Source: an uncultured Candidatus Poseidoniales archaeon
GTDB lineage: Archaea > Thermoplasmatota > Poseidoniia > Poseidoniales > Poseidoniaceae
Direction: 5' to 3'
NCBI GenBank assembly: GCA_902605365.1
Contig: CACLCM010000004.1
Span: 27,795-91,794 of the forward strand
DNA length: 64,000 nt
Shown here: piece by piece, positions 11,501 to 20,180 of the stretch
Position numbering within the stretch: the stretch's first letter is position 1
Layout: every line of letters begins with the position of its first letter
The notes under the pieces: model-generated
What the model saw: only the letters and a program-made list of their open reading frames with translations
Database searches by the model: none
What the model was told of the DNA's origin: nothing
Position numbers and translations under genes: made by a program

Positions 11501-11840
11501 CGCCGCCGCCAAAGATGCGGATGTGCTCACAGCCTGCTTCATCTAGCAATTGACGAATGTAGGTGAAGTACTCCATGTGTCCACCTTGGTACGAAGTCAA
11601 AGCAACTGCATGTGCGTCTTCCTGAACTGCACAATCGACTACATCTTTCGCCGATCTATCGTGTCCAAGGTGAATAACTTCAGCTCCGCTGCTCTGAATC
11701 AAACGTCGCATGACGTTAATCGCTGCATCATGACCATCGAATAGGCTTGCAGCAGTGATAACACGAACCGGACCGGTCGTAGTTTCAAACACCGGCGCCT
11801 CCTCCGACATGCTCCTACGGAGCATACATTCGTTCATCAT
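8517..11840 (-). CDS. icmF: Fused acyl-CoA mutase, IcmF-type (B12-binding domain + MeaB-like G-protein chaperone + mutase large domain)
   Basis: N-term cobalamin-binding ([12 protein letters not shown]...[11 protein letters not shown]), P-loop GTPase '[18 protein letters not shown]', and methylmalonyl-CoA mutase-like C-term ('[36 protein letters not shown]'). Start likely at internal ATG 11813 (MSEEAP). Confidence 0.88.
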   Translation of the reverse strand: [1107 protein letters not shown]

Positions 11841-11867
11841 GATACCGTTGTAATCAAAGGCCTAGAA

Positions 11868-13328
11868 GTGGGTGCGAGTTGTATGCGGCCCCGTTGGATA
11901 ATGGCTCAACATGAGGTCGCTATCCTCGACGCCAATGCCGAAGCATTAGGCGCCAATATGGATGAGTTGATGACAACTGCAGCAGAACATCTTGCGAATG
12001 CACTAGACGGAGCCCCCAAACCAATCTGGATATTGTGTGGTCCAGGCAATAATGGTGGAGATGGATTCAGATTAGCAACTATGCTAGATGAATGCAAGGT
12101 TATCGCAACACATGACAAGCAAAAGAATGCCCTTGCTCAAAGGGCTAGAGAGGACTGGAAAGGAGAAATTTACTCAATAGAAAACCTGCCATCACAACCC
12201 CCTGCTGTGATTGTTGATTGCCTACTTGGCGCTGGCTCACAAGGTAAGCCAAGAGGTGAAATCCTCAAATTGATGGAAACTATTCCCGGCAGACCAATGG
12301 TATTAGCGTGTGATATGCCAACGGGCTGTGGTTCAGGAATTTCGTTCAATGCATTCAGAACCGTTACATTCGAAGCTCCAAAATCAAACATGATTGACTC
12401 GAATGGAAAACTATTGCCTGAAGTGGGAGACTTATTCATAGCACCAATCGGTTGGCCAGAAGAAACTCTAGACCCTGGGCCGGGAGATCTTCTACGATAC
12501 CCACACCCACAAGAAGGACAAATCAAAGGGGACAGAGGCAGAGTTCTGATTATTGGAGGAGGTCCATATCATGGAGCCCCAATTCTTTCAGGAATGGCTG
12601 CAGCAAGAATGGGGGTTGACCTAGTTCATGTTGCAATGCCAAAGTCAGCCACTGCCAGGGCAAAGTGGCCTAGTGAATTGATTCAAGAACCGATGACAGA
12701 CCAAGAAATAATCACAGATGTTTCTGGATTGGTCAAACGTTGCATGACAGGAAGAGGAGTTCAGGCGATGGTCATAGGTCCGGGAATGGGCGATGCTCCT
12801 GAATCATTAGAGGCTGTCAAAATGCTAATCCAATCAACTCCAAATATTCCCAAAGTAATCGATGCAGACGCAATCAAAGCGTTGGAAGGCTGGCCTCAAC
12901 ACCTAGTTGGAGTCGTTACTCCTCACCAAAAGGAATTGGAAAACTGGATTGGAGATATTGAATCAGTACCAGAATTACTCACCGGTTCTGGAGAAAGAAG
13001 AGTCGTTATTCGAACCGGAGCAGAGGATATCATCATTGGCTCTGCTGGGCGCGGAGGGTTATGTAAAGGTGGAAATCCGCGCATGTCAATGGGGGGAACC
13101 GGAGACCTTCTTGCGGGTAGCATAGGCGGCTTACTGGGGCTTGGATTATCTCCTTGGAGTGCAGCAAGACTCGGTGTCCACCTAATGCGAGTTGCTGGAA
13201 AATTGGCTGAGAAAGAAATGGGACCAGGTATGGTAGCGGATGATATACCGCCTTATCTGTCAAGGGCACTGATCACAGGACCGGTTCTTCTCCGTCCACA
13301 AGGGCAGGAAGGCCTTTCTTCTTCCTGA
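11868..13328 (+). CDS. nnr: Bifunctional NAD(P)H-hydrate epimerase / ADP-dependent dehydratase
   Basis: 'GPGNNGGDGFRLA' epimerase motif; C-term kinase-like 'VIGPGMGDAPESLEAV', 'VVTPHQKELENW', 'MGGTGDLLAGSIGGLL'. Start likely internal MAQHEVAILDANA at ~11901. Confidence 0.9.
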   Translation: MGASCMRPRWIMAQHEVAILDANAEALGANMDELMTTAAEHLANALDGAPKPIWILCGPGNNGGDGFRLATMLDECKVIATHDKQKNALAQRAREDWKGEIYSIENLPSQPPAVIVDCLLGAGSQGKPRGEILKLMETIPGRPMVLACDMPTGCGSGISFNAFRTVTFEAPKSNMIDSNGKLLPEVGDLFIAPIGWPEETLDPGPGDLLRYPHPQEGQIKGDRGRVLIIGGGPYHGAPILSGMAAARMGVDLVHVAMPKSATARAKWPSELIQEPMTDQEIITDVSGLVKRCMTGRGVQAMVIGPGMGDAPESLEAVKMLIQSTPNIPKVIDADAIKALEGWPQHLVGVVTPHQKELENWIGDIESVPELLTGSGERRVVIRTGAEDIIIGSAGRGGLCKGGNPRMSMGGTGDLLAGSIGGLLGLGLSPWSAARLGVHLMRVAGKLAEKEMGPGMVADDIPPYLSRALITGPVLLRPQGQEGLSSS

Positions 13329-15018
13329 TGTAATCAGTATAATTCCCATAATATTTGGTGACGATTCCATCCTGTAACTCCCAAATCTGATTGACGATTT
13401 GGTCGAGGAACCATCTATCGTGACTGACGGTTACAATTGCACCTTCATATTCAGTAAGAGCCTCTTCAAGAGTTTCTTTTGCGTCCATGTCCAAGTGATT
13501 AGTTGGTTCATCGAGCAGAAGTAAATTGTTTTCTTCTAGCAGAATTTTTAGTAATGCAATACGAGCTCTCTCCCCGCCTGAAAGTTTGCCCAAAGGAGTA
13601 TCAACTTGCTCCTTAGCAAATTGGAAACGGCCCAAAGCAGCACGGATTTCTCCATATGACATGTCAGGGCGAAGCAATTCAACTTGCTTTACCGCATTCA
13701 GTTTGAAATCCAGAGTACGGTGGTCTTGGTGATAGTAACCGACGATGGCTCCAGGTGCAAGGTCTCTGGTTCCTGAATCGATTACTTCATCACCAGTAAT
13801 CAACTTCAGGAGCGTGGTCTTACCTTGACCATTTCCTCCAACAATACCTATTCTATCGCCTTTGGAAATTTCTAAGTCCTGATTATCTAAAATTGGACGT
13901 TTCAATCCTTCGAATTTCTTTGAAGCGCCTAAGAATTGAATGATATCATTGCTTGACTTATCTGCTGCTTCGAGATTGAATCTCAGTCCCTTGCGCTGCT
14001 TCGGTTTTCGTGCGTTCAAGGCTTTGAGTTCCTGTTGCATTCTTTCTATCATTTTGTGCTTAGCTGAAATCGACTTGTCGTACTTGTTAGCGGATTTCAT
14101 AGAACGGAGAGCGTTCTGAGTATTCGCTATTTTCTTCTCCACATTCTTGATTCTATCATCAAGGGCAGCAAGGAAGTTTTGTTTCTGTTTTAGGAACTCT
14201 GAATAATTACCCTTGTAATTCCAGTTGCGAAGATTGTCCACTTCTACAATCCTCGTACAAACTTGGTCAAGGAAATACCTGTCGTGAGATACGATCAATT
14301 GAGCACCTACGAACTCATTTATGAATTCTTCAAGCCATTCAGTAGTCTCAATATCCAAGTGGTTTGTCGGCTCGTCAAGGAATATAACATCGACTCCAGC
14401 AAGACCTACAAGTTGGCGAGCAAGAGCAAGTTTGGCCTTCTCCCCACCAGATAATTTGTTGACTTTCATCTCCATTGGGTGCTGGTCTAGACCTAACATC
14501 TCCAAAATCGCCTTAGCAATATTTGCAACATTTCCTCCACCTGAAGCTCCGAGCATTGTTTGGAGTTCAGAATAGCGGTCCATCACAGGTTGCCAGTTGC
14601 CATCATAGAATGAAGGGTCAACCATCTGTGCTTCTATCGCTGCGATCTCTTCTTCCAGCTCTTGGAATTGGCGCCCCTTACGAGATAACTCTTCTTCGAT
14701 AGTTGAATCTTCATCAATATCTCGAATCTGAGTCAGATATGCTATGCGAATTCCTGAAGCGAATTCGATATCTCCAACATCCTGCTTTTGTTCTGAAATT
14801 GTATTGAGCAGTGTTGTCTTTCCGGCACCATTATGACCGACTATTCCGATTCTGTCACCCTCGTTTACCATGATGTTGATGTCCTGCAATACGGTGACTG
14901 GACCGAATGAACGGTCTACACCTTCAACGCGGATTAATTCGCGGGACATATTTCGAGGCGGCTCCCTATCTCTTATGGACTCACCGTTTGATTTTGCTGG
15001 CAAAATCCATACTAGCAA
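13273..15018 (-). CDS. ABC-F family duplicated ATPase
   Basis: Two ABC cassettes: 'GHNGAGKTTLLNTI', 'LSGGEKAKLALARQL', 'FLDEPTNHLDIETTEWLEEF' and 'GGNGQGKTTLLKLI', 'LSGGERARIALLKILL', 'LLLDEPTNHLDMDAKETLEEAL'; no TM. Likely start MSRELIRVEGVDRSFG at ~14949. Confidence 0.93.
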   Translation of the reverse strand: MLVWILPAKSNGESIRDREPPRNMSRELIRVEGVDRSFGPVTVLQDINIMVNEGDRIGIVGHNGAGKTTLLNTISEQKQDVGDIEFASGIRIAYLTQIRDIDEDSTIEEELSRKGRQFQELEEEIAAIEAQMVDPSFYDGNWQPVMDRYSELQTMLGASGGGNVANIAKAILEMLGLDQHPMEMKVNKLSGGEKAKLALARQLVGLAGVDVIFLDEPTNHLDIETTEWLEEFINEFVGAQLIVSHDRYFLDQVCTRIVEVDNLRNWNYKGNYSEFLKQKQNFLAALDDRIKNVEKKIANTQNALRSMKSANKYDKSISAKHKMIERMQQELKALNARKPKQRKGLRFNLEAADKSSNDIIQFLGASKKFEGLKRPILDNQDLEISKGDRIGIVGGNGQGKTTLLKLITGDEVIDSGTRDLAPGAIVGYYHQDHRTLDFKLNAVKQVELLRPDMSYGEIRAALGRFQFAKEQVDTPLGKLSGGERARIALLKILLEENNLLLLDEPTNHLDMDAKETLEEALTEYEGAIVTVSHDRWFLDQIVNQIWELQDGIVTKYYGNYTDYIRKKKGLPALVDGEEPVL

Positions 15019-15193
15019 TAAAAATTAGATTATTTACTTACAAATTACCATTATCTGAAATTCAACATCTCAATTATGGAAAATGAAATACCATCTTCCG
15101 GAATCTAATATCTTGAATCCGTCACAGGCTAGAAGTATGCCTTTTGATGCATCGAGACAAAGGTAAATAGGCGTAAGAGAGTTATGTCATAAC

Positions 15194-15355
15194 ATGGCGA
15201 GTGAAAGTACCAAACAACGTCCAACCGCAGCAGAATCATTAGTTAAGGCAACAGTTGCTGTCCTTGACAATGTTAATGTTCAAGCACACATGGACCGTGC
15301 ATCAATGGAAACGGCAAAGCGTTTAGGAGCGCACACTATCACATTCCTAGGTTGA
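15194..15355 (+). CDS. Small ORF, 53 aa, unknown (MASESTKQRPTAAESLVKATVAVLDNVNVQAHMDRASMETAKRLGAHTITFLG)
   Basis: ATG..TGA intact ORF below the 60-aa cutoff of the supplied track, in an otherwise unexplained ~370-bp gap; helix-forming composition. Confidence 0.45.
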   Translation: MASESTKQRPTAAESLVKATVAVLDNVNVQAHMDRASMETAKRLGAHTITFLG

Positions 15356-15396
15356 ACTTACAGAAAGGTCATTGACACTGACACTTTGGGACAAGC

Positions 15397-16005
15397 GTGG
15401 ACATAACTGCAATTTCGGCAGCAGCCGTGATGTTTATTCTCGGTGCAACCTCACCAGGTCCATCTTTAGCTGTAGTTCTACGCAACACGATGATTGGCGG
15501 TAGGCCTCGAGGTTTAGCGTGCGCAGTGGGGCATGGAATTGGATTCGGATTCTATGCTGTTAGCGTAGTATTCGGTTTAGTTGTGATAATGGAAAACAAT
15601 CCTGATGTATTTACACTAATGCAAATTATTGGTGGATTGTTTCTACTCTACCTTGGAATTGGTATGATTCGTAGTGAAGAAGCTGTCATAGTTCAATCAG
15701 AAGGTAAGCGTGAAGGATTTTTCGAAGGTTTCTTCATTGCATTTTTGAATCCCAAAATTGCAGTATTCATGCTCGCAGTTCTCTCCAGTGTACTCGACCC
15801 ATCGATGTCAAACGACACAAAATGGATTATTGCAGGAATGGGGATGACGATTGATACCGTATGGTACGTGATCGTCGCACTTTTGCTATCCAAATCTACA
15901 ATATTAGCAAAAATTGAGCAAAATCAACGTAGTTTGAATATCGCTACTGGTGTTTTGATGATTGGTTTAGCAATATGGACAGCATACAAACTATCTGGAC
16001 TGTGA
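15397..16005 (+). CDS. LysE-family translocator
   Basis: 'FILGATSPGPSLAVVLRNTMIGGRPRGLACAVGHGIGFGFYA' N-terminal LysE motif and six-TM-like hydropathy. Confidence 0.85.
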   Translation: MDITAISAAAVMFILGATSPGPSLAVVLRNTMIGGRPRGLACAVGHGIGFGFYAVSVVFGLVVIMENNPDVFTLMQIIGGLFLLYLGIGMIRSEEAVIVQSEGKREGFFEGFFIAFLNPKIAVFMLAVLSSVLDPSMSNDTKWIIAGMGMTIDTVWYVIVALLLSKSTILAKIEQNQRSLNIATGVLMIGLAIWTAYKLSGL

Positions 16006-16044
16006 CACATCAATACTATTGATGTCAAGTGAAAACGGTCAGTT

Positions 16045-16848
16045 ATGCCAGAGCTTCCAGAAGTCGAAACCGTCCGCACTGGACTGTCTCGTTCTTGGGT
16101 TGGTAAGCGAATAGACGGTGTGGATTTACGCAGAGAAGGCCTGCGTTTTCCATTTCCTGAAGACCTCGAGAAAAGACTCATTGGAAGGACAATTACTGCG
16201 ATAAGAAGACGTGCCAAATATCTCTTAATCGACCTTGATAATGATGACATCTTACTTTCTCACTTAGGAATGAGTGGAAAATGGACACTTGATGCTAGTG
16301 ATTGCGAAGGTAAGCATGACCACGTCGTCATCTATCTCGATGACGGAACGATGTCGGTATACAATGACCCACGGCGATTTGGAGTTATGGATATCTACTC
16401 GGGTACATCTCATAAATTGCTGGACCATTTAGGCCCAGAGCCTCTAGAAGAATGGACTGCTACAGACTTATATGAAAAACTACAACGTAGGAAAAGTCCT
16501 ATCAAAATTTGTATTCTCGATCAAAAAGTGGTAGTTGGTGTTGGCAATATCTATGCTTGTGAAGCACTAAACAGAAGCAAGATTTCCCCTACTCGTTTGT
16601 CAAACACAATCAAACTAAAAGAATGTGAGAAGTTAGTCAATGAGATAAAAATCATTCTTTCAGAAGCGATTCAAGTAGGTGGCTCATCATTACGAGACTT
16701 TGCAGGTGTTGATGGAACTCTTGGCTATTTCATTCACCAGTTCAAGGTGTATGATAAAGAAGGGGCAGAGTGCGAATGCGGAGGGATTATTGAGAGACTG
16801 GTCCAAGGTGGACGCTCAACATTCTGGTGTAGTTCTTGTCAGAAATGA
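16045..16848 (+). CDS. mutM: Formamidopyrimidine-DNA glycosylase (Fpg/MutM)
   Basis: N-term 'MPELPEVETVRTGL', 'RRRAKYLLIDLDN', C-term zinc finger 'CECGGIIERLVQGGRSTFWCSSCQ'. Confidence 0.95.
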   Translation: MPELPEVETVRTGLSRSWVGKRIDGVDLRREGLRFPFPEDLEKRLIGRTITAIRRRAKYLLIDLDNDDILLSHLGMSGKWTLDASDCEGKHDHVVIYLDDGTMSVYNDPRRFGVMDIYSGTSHKLLDHLGPEPLEEWTATDLYEKLQRRKSPIKICILDQKVVVGVGNIYACEALNRSKISPTRLSNTIKLKECEKLVNEIKIILSEAIQVGGSSLRDFAGVDGTLGYFIHQFKVYDKEGAECECGGIIERLVQGGRSTFWCSSCQK

Positions 16849-17460
16849 TCAGTAGTTTTCGAGAACTGTCCTTACATCTTCAACAAATAAGTCAACTGGG
16901 AAATCATAATCTGACCAAACCACTCTTCCCATTAGATTTGAATCCAAGATATAGGTGGGAGATGGATGGGCAACTGTGTATCCTTCATCAGAATCATCTG
17001 ATTCCTCGTATGGATAAACTCCATATGTTTCGTAAACCATATCTAAAGCTGAGCCTGAACCTGTTAGGTGAGGCCAATCATACCCTCTGTCTTCAGTCCA
17101 ATTTTGCAACTTTGAGGGGGAGTCATGTCGCTTATCTACAGTTACAGATACAATACTAATTTTTTCTAATTCTTCATCTGACAAAGTTTCTTGAACCATT
17201 TTTACATTCTGACTAGTTACTGGACATGTTTCATCACACCGAGTAAACATGAACACTAGTATCACAACTTTACCACGCTGCTCTTCTAGGCTCCATAGGT
17301 CTCCGTCTGCGCTTTCTAGAGTAAATTTGTAGGTGTCGCTACCTGCCAAATCGCGGCCATGGAATGTAATTTCTTTTTCATCATCAGAGGTGCAGCCTGG
17401 TAAAAGAAACATTAATGCCAGAATTATTGCAGTAAACCTCATTTCATTCCTCCAAATCAA
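16849..17460 (-). CDS. SCO1/SenC-family lipoprotein (copper chaperone/thiol)
   Basis: Lipobox 'LMFLLPGCTSD', CxxxC 'FTRCDETCPVTSQNV', downstream His 'AHPSPTYILDSN'. Confidence 0.88.
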   Translation of the reverse strand: MIWRNEMRFTAIILALMFLLPGCTSDDEKEITFHGRDLAGSDTYKFTLESADGDLWSLEEQRGKVVILVFMFTRCDETCPVTSQNVKMVQETLSDEELEKISIVSVTVDKRHDSPSKLQNWTEDRGYDWPHLTGSGSALDMVYETYGVYPYEESDDSDEGYTVAHPSPTYILDSNLMGRVVWSDYDFPVDLFVEDVRTVLENY

Positions 17461-18022
17461 TTACTGTCCGCAAATCTTCCATGAATAAATCAATTGGCCA
17501 GTCGTATTCACTCCATACTACTCGGCCCTTGAGATTAGTATCCAAAATGTATACTGGTTGAAGATGAATTTCTTGATATTCCTCTTCATCATAAGGTACG
17601 ATATCATATTCTGAATATGTATTTTTTATTTCGTCAGAATTCCAATCTGTAAGATGTGGCCAATCCAGACCCATGTCTGCCGACCAGTCCCTCAGAACAT
17701 CGGGAGAATCGTGCCTCCAATCAATTGTGACAGAAATGAATGAAACCTTTTCAAGTTCATCTGAAGTTAATTGCGATTTGACGGTTTTGAGATTATTAGA
17801 AATCATTAGGCAAACATCATCACAACGAGTGTAGACGAAAGCAAGGATTACGACCTTGCCCTCATTATCTTCGAGTGAATATGACGATTGGTTTTGATCG
17901 CTCAAAGTGAATTTGAAGGTATCCATTTCACCCAAGTCTTTGCCATTAAACTCAGGACTGTCTTCGGAAATACATCCTGGCAGCAATAGCAGTAAACAAG
18001 CGAATAGCACTCGTATCTTCAT
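17444..18022 (-). CDS. SCO1/SenC-family lipoprotein, paralog
   Basis: Lipobox 'LLLLPGCISED', 'YTRCDDVCLMISNNL', 'EIHLQPVYILDTN'; tandem paralog of the next gene. Confidence 0.88.
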   Translation of the reverse strand: MKIRVLFACLLLLLPGCISEDSPEFNGKDLGEMDTFKFTLSDQNQSSYSLEDNEGKVVILAFVYTRCDDVCLMISNNLKTVKSQLTSDELEKVSFISVTIDWRHDSPDVLRDWSADMGLDWPHLTDWNSDEIKNTYSEYDIVPYDEEEYQEIHLQPVYILDTNLKGRVVWSEYDWPIDLFMEDLRTVIDLEE

Positions 18023-18032
18023 ACCTAACCAC

Positions 18033-18362
18033 TCAGAATTCTCTCCAACCCTTACCGCATTTCTTGCAAGTTAGCATTCGAGTTTCAGGCTCATCGGATG
18101 AGCGAGTCTGTTCAAGATAGGAATATACTTCCCGAGATTCACATTTCAAATCAGGGCAGATGTATACATCCTTAGTCAACACACCCTTCAACTCATCAGA
18201 ATCTTTGATGACTTCGTAGACTCTTGTTTCTGCCTTAGTAGACGATTGAATATTTGCAAATTCTTTGTTTTGGGGTCCTTGATACCCACATTTGTAATTG
18301 GTGCAATTAATGTCACCAGTTGGAGTAGGGAATGCCAATGTACCACATTCGGGGCAGAACAT
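18033..18362 (-). CDS. Transcription factor S (TFS; TFIIS/RPB9-like)
   Basis: N-term zinc ribbon 'MFCPECGTLAFPTPTGDINCTNYKCGY' and C-term 'CPDLKCESREVYSYLEQTRSSDEPETRMLTCKKCGKGWREF' with the acidic DE tip. Confidence 0.9.
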   Translation of the reverse strand: MFCPECGTLAFPTPTGDINCTNYKCGYQGPQNKEFANIQSSTKAETRVYEVIKDSDELKGVLTKDVYICPDLKCESREVYSYLEQTRSSDEPETRMLTCKKCGKGWREF

Positions 18363-18448
18363 AGGAACAGGTGGAGGAACCTACATATCAACATTTTGAA
18401 TATCTTAGCAGCAATTGGTTCATCAATGTAGTCGGTTTGGACTACCAT

Positions 18449-19456
18449 ATGTGGCTATGGTATGACTGGAGAGCGGCCGCTGTTTCTGATTCTGATGGCA
18501 ATCTTTTGGATGTAGAAGAATGGGATGGTTGGAAGAACACAGATGCTGTATGTGCACGTATGGACATAATTGCATTTGGAGCACTTACGCCTGAAGCTGA
18601 AAGACTGTCTGAAAGATTCCCTGATGCGAAAGTTTTGATCCATGGTGACGAGGATTTACCAGATGCTGACTGGCCAATACCTAGTGAAGAAGCGTTAGAA
18701 GCATTAGACAGAGCAGCGATCTTACTTTCTAAGCGTGGGGTTGATGCTGCTGCTGGTGACCCAGACAGAAGATTAGAACACATTCTAAGAGCATCTGATG
18801 AACTACGAACTACTTTCATTACAATTGAAGGAAGGCTAGTTGAATGGGTAGGATTGTTTCTTCCAGAAGCAAGATTCGAAAAAGACCGAAGTGGACTTGC
18901 TAAGAAAGTTATCAACGCATCCAATTTGAGTGATTTGGCTGAAGAGATTGGTATTGGCATGCCCCCACTGGGTCCGACCGATGCGGAATGGGATAGCCTT
19001 CATGATTGGGCAAAGAGTGTATGGGAAATCAAAAACCGACTCGAGAGTATGGAAGATGTTGTTAGAGAATTAGCATCGCAGCACCTACCTTCGCTATCTG
19101 GACTTCTAGGCCCGATTCTTGCAGCCAGACTTTGTGTTGAAGCCCACGGTCGTGCTAGGTTAGCTAGACTTCCAGCAGGCACAATGCAAATTTTAGGTGC
19201 TGAAAAGGCATTTTTCAATCATCTGAAGACAGGTGCTCCATCTCCTAAGCACGGTCATATTTTTATGCACCCTTGGATTTCACGTTCACCTCGCTGGATG
19301 CGAGGAAAGATTGCAAGAACTGTTGCTGCTAAAGCGACAATAGCCGCTAGATGTGATGAATTTGGAGGAGAAACTTGGAGTCAAGAAACCATCGATGCAG
19401 TAGCCGCCAAGGTGGAGACTATTCGAAGCGAGAATTCAACTCCACCACAGCGGTGA
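18449..19456 (+). CDS. Nop5/Nop56-family C/D box RNP core protein
   Basis: 'SLSGLLGPILAARLCVEAHGRARLARLPAGTMQILGAEKAFFNHLKTGAPSPKHGHIFMHPWISRSPRWMRGKIARTVAAKATIAARCDEFGG'. Track ORF starts 18371 (GTG); ATG at 18449 (MWLWYDWRAAAV) is the more likely start. Confidence 0.92.
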   Translation: MWLWYDWRAAAVSDSDGNLLDVEEWDGWKNTDAVCARMDIIAFGALTPEAERLSERFPDAKVLIHGDEDLPDADWPIPSEEALEALDRAAILLSKRGVDAAAGDPDRRLEHILRASDELRTTFITIEGRLVEWVGLFLPEARFEKDRSGLAKKVINASNLSDLAEEIGIGMPPLGPTDAEWDSLHDWAKSVWEIKNRLESMEDVVRELASQHLPSLSGLLGPILAARLCVEAHGRARLARLPAGTMQILGAEKAFFNHLKTGAPSPKHGHIFMHPWISRSPRWMRGKIARTVAAKATIAARCDEFGGETWSQETIDAVAAKVETIRSENSTPPQR

Positions 19457-19460
19457 GATT

Positions 19461-20156
19461 ATGGGCAAAAAACGCCGACTCTCATGGGCCGTTATGGTTG
19501 ATGGAAGGGCTATTTGGACAAGGAACGCTGTCCCAAAGTTGTCTCAATATGGAGAGTCACTTCGAAGATTCAAAGGCACTGAATACAGGAGATGGGACCC
19601 TACTCGATCTAAATTAGGTGCGGCTCTATCTCGTGCAAGACACACACAGTATGACTTACTTCCACAAGATGGAGACACTTGTCTGTACCTAGGAGCTGGT
19701 CATGGAACATCACTTTCGCACATCCACGACCAAGTTTGTGGAATTGACAACCAAAAGAATGGACGTATTATCGCAGTAGACCTATCGCCTAGGTGTTTGC
19801 GCGATTTAGTTCATCTAGCAAGCCTTCGGCCTGGTTTAGTTCCAGTTCTTGGAGACGCTAGAAAGCATTCAGCGTGGGGAATTATGGTTGCATCTAAGGT
19901 AGATTGGTTACTACAAGATGTTAGTCAAGCTGGACAGGCGGAAATTTTCATCAACGCTGTAAAACGGTTCCTGAAAAAGGGCGGAAAGGGCTTACTCTCT
20001 CTGAAAGCAGCATCAGAACGTTTCAATGAAGGAGGAGAAAGAGAAGTCTTCCAAAATGTTAGAGACCAACTAGAAGATGCAGGGCTAACTATTGAAGAAC
20101 AAATCGATCTTCACGGACTAGAGGACAATCATTGCCTCTACTTCGTTACAAATTGA
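19461..20156 (+). CDS. flpA: Fibrillarin-like rRNA/tRNA 2'-O-methyltransferase
   Basis: 'RRWDPTRSKLGAALSRA', 'CLYLGAGHGTSLSHIHDQV', 'AVDLSPRCLRDLVHLASLRPGLVPVLGDARK', directly downstream of Nop5. Confidence 0.95.
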   Translation: MGKKRRLSWAVMVDGRAIWTRNAVPKLSQYGESLRRFKGTEYRRWDPTRSKLGAALSRARHTQYDLLPQDGDTCLYLGAGHGTSLSHIHDQVCGIDNQKNGRIIAVDLSPRCLRDLVHLASLRPGLVPVLGDARKHSAWGIMVASKVDWLLQDVSQAGQAEIFINAVKRFLKKGGKGLLSLKAASERFNEGGEREVFQNVRDQLEDAGLTIEEQIDLHGLEDNHCLYFVTN

Positions 20157-20163
20157 GCCTCTT

Positions 20164-20180
20164 TAGATTTTAGAAATCTA
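20164..20180. terminator. Putative bidirectional terminator hairpin TAGATTT-TAG-AAATCTA between convergent genes
   Basis: 7-bp perfect inverted repeat with 3-nt loop, 8 bp after flpA stop and overlapping the convergent gene's stop codon. Confidence 0.45.

Noticed and set aside
16849-18022. Overlapping SCO ORFs as one frameshifted gene
   Set aside because: Each has its own lipobox signal peptide, CxxxC and distal His, so they are two complete paralogs.
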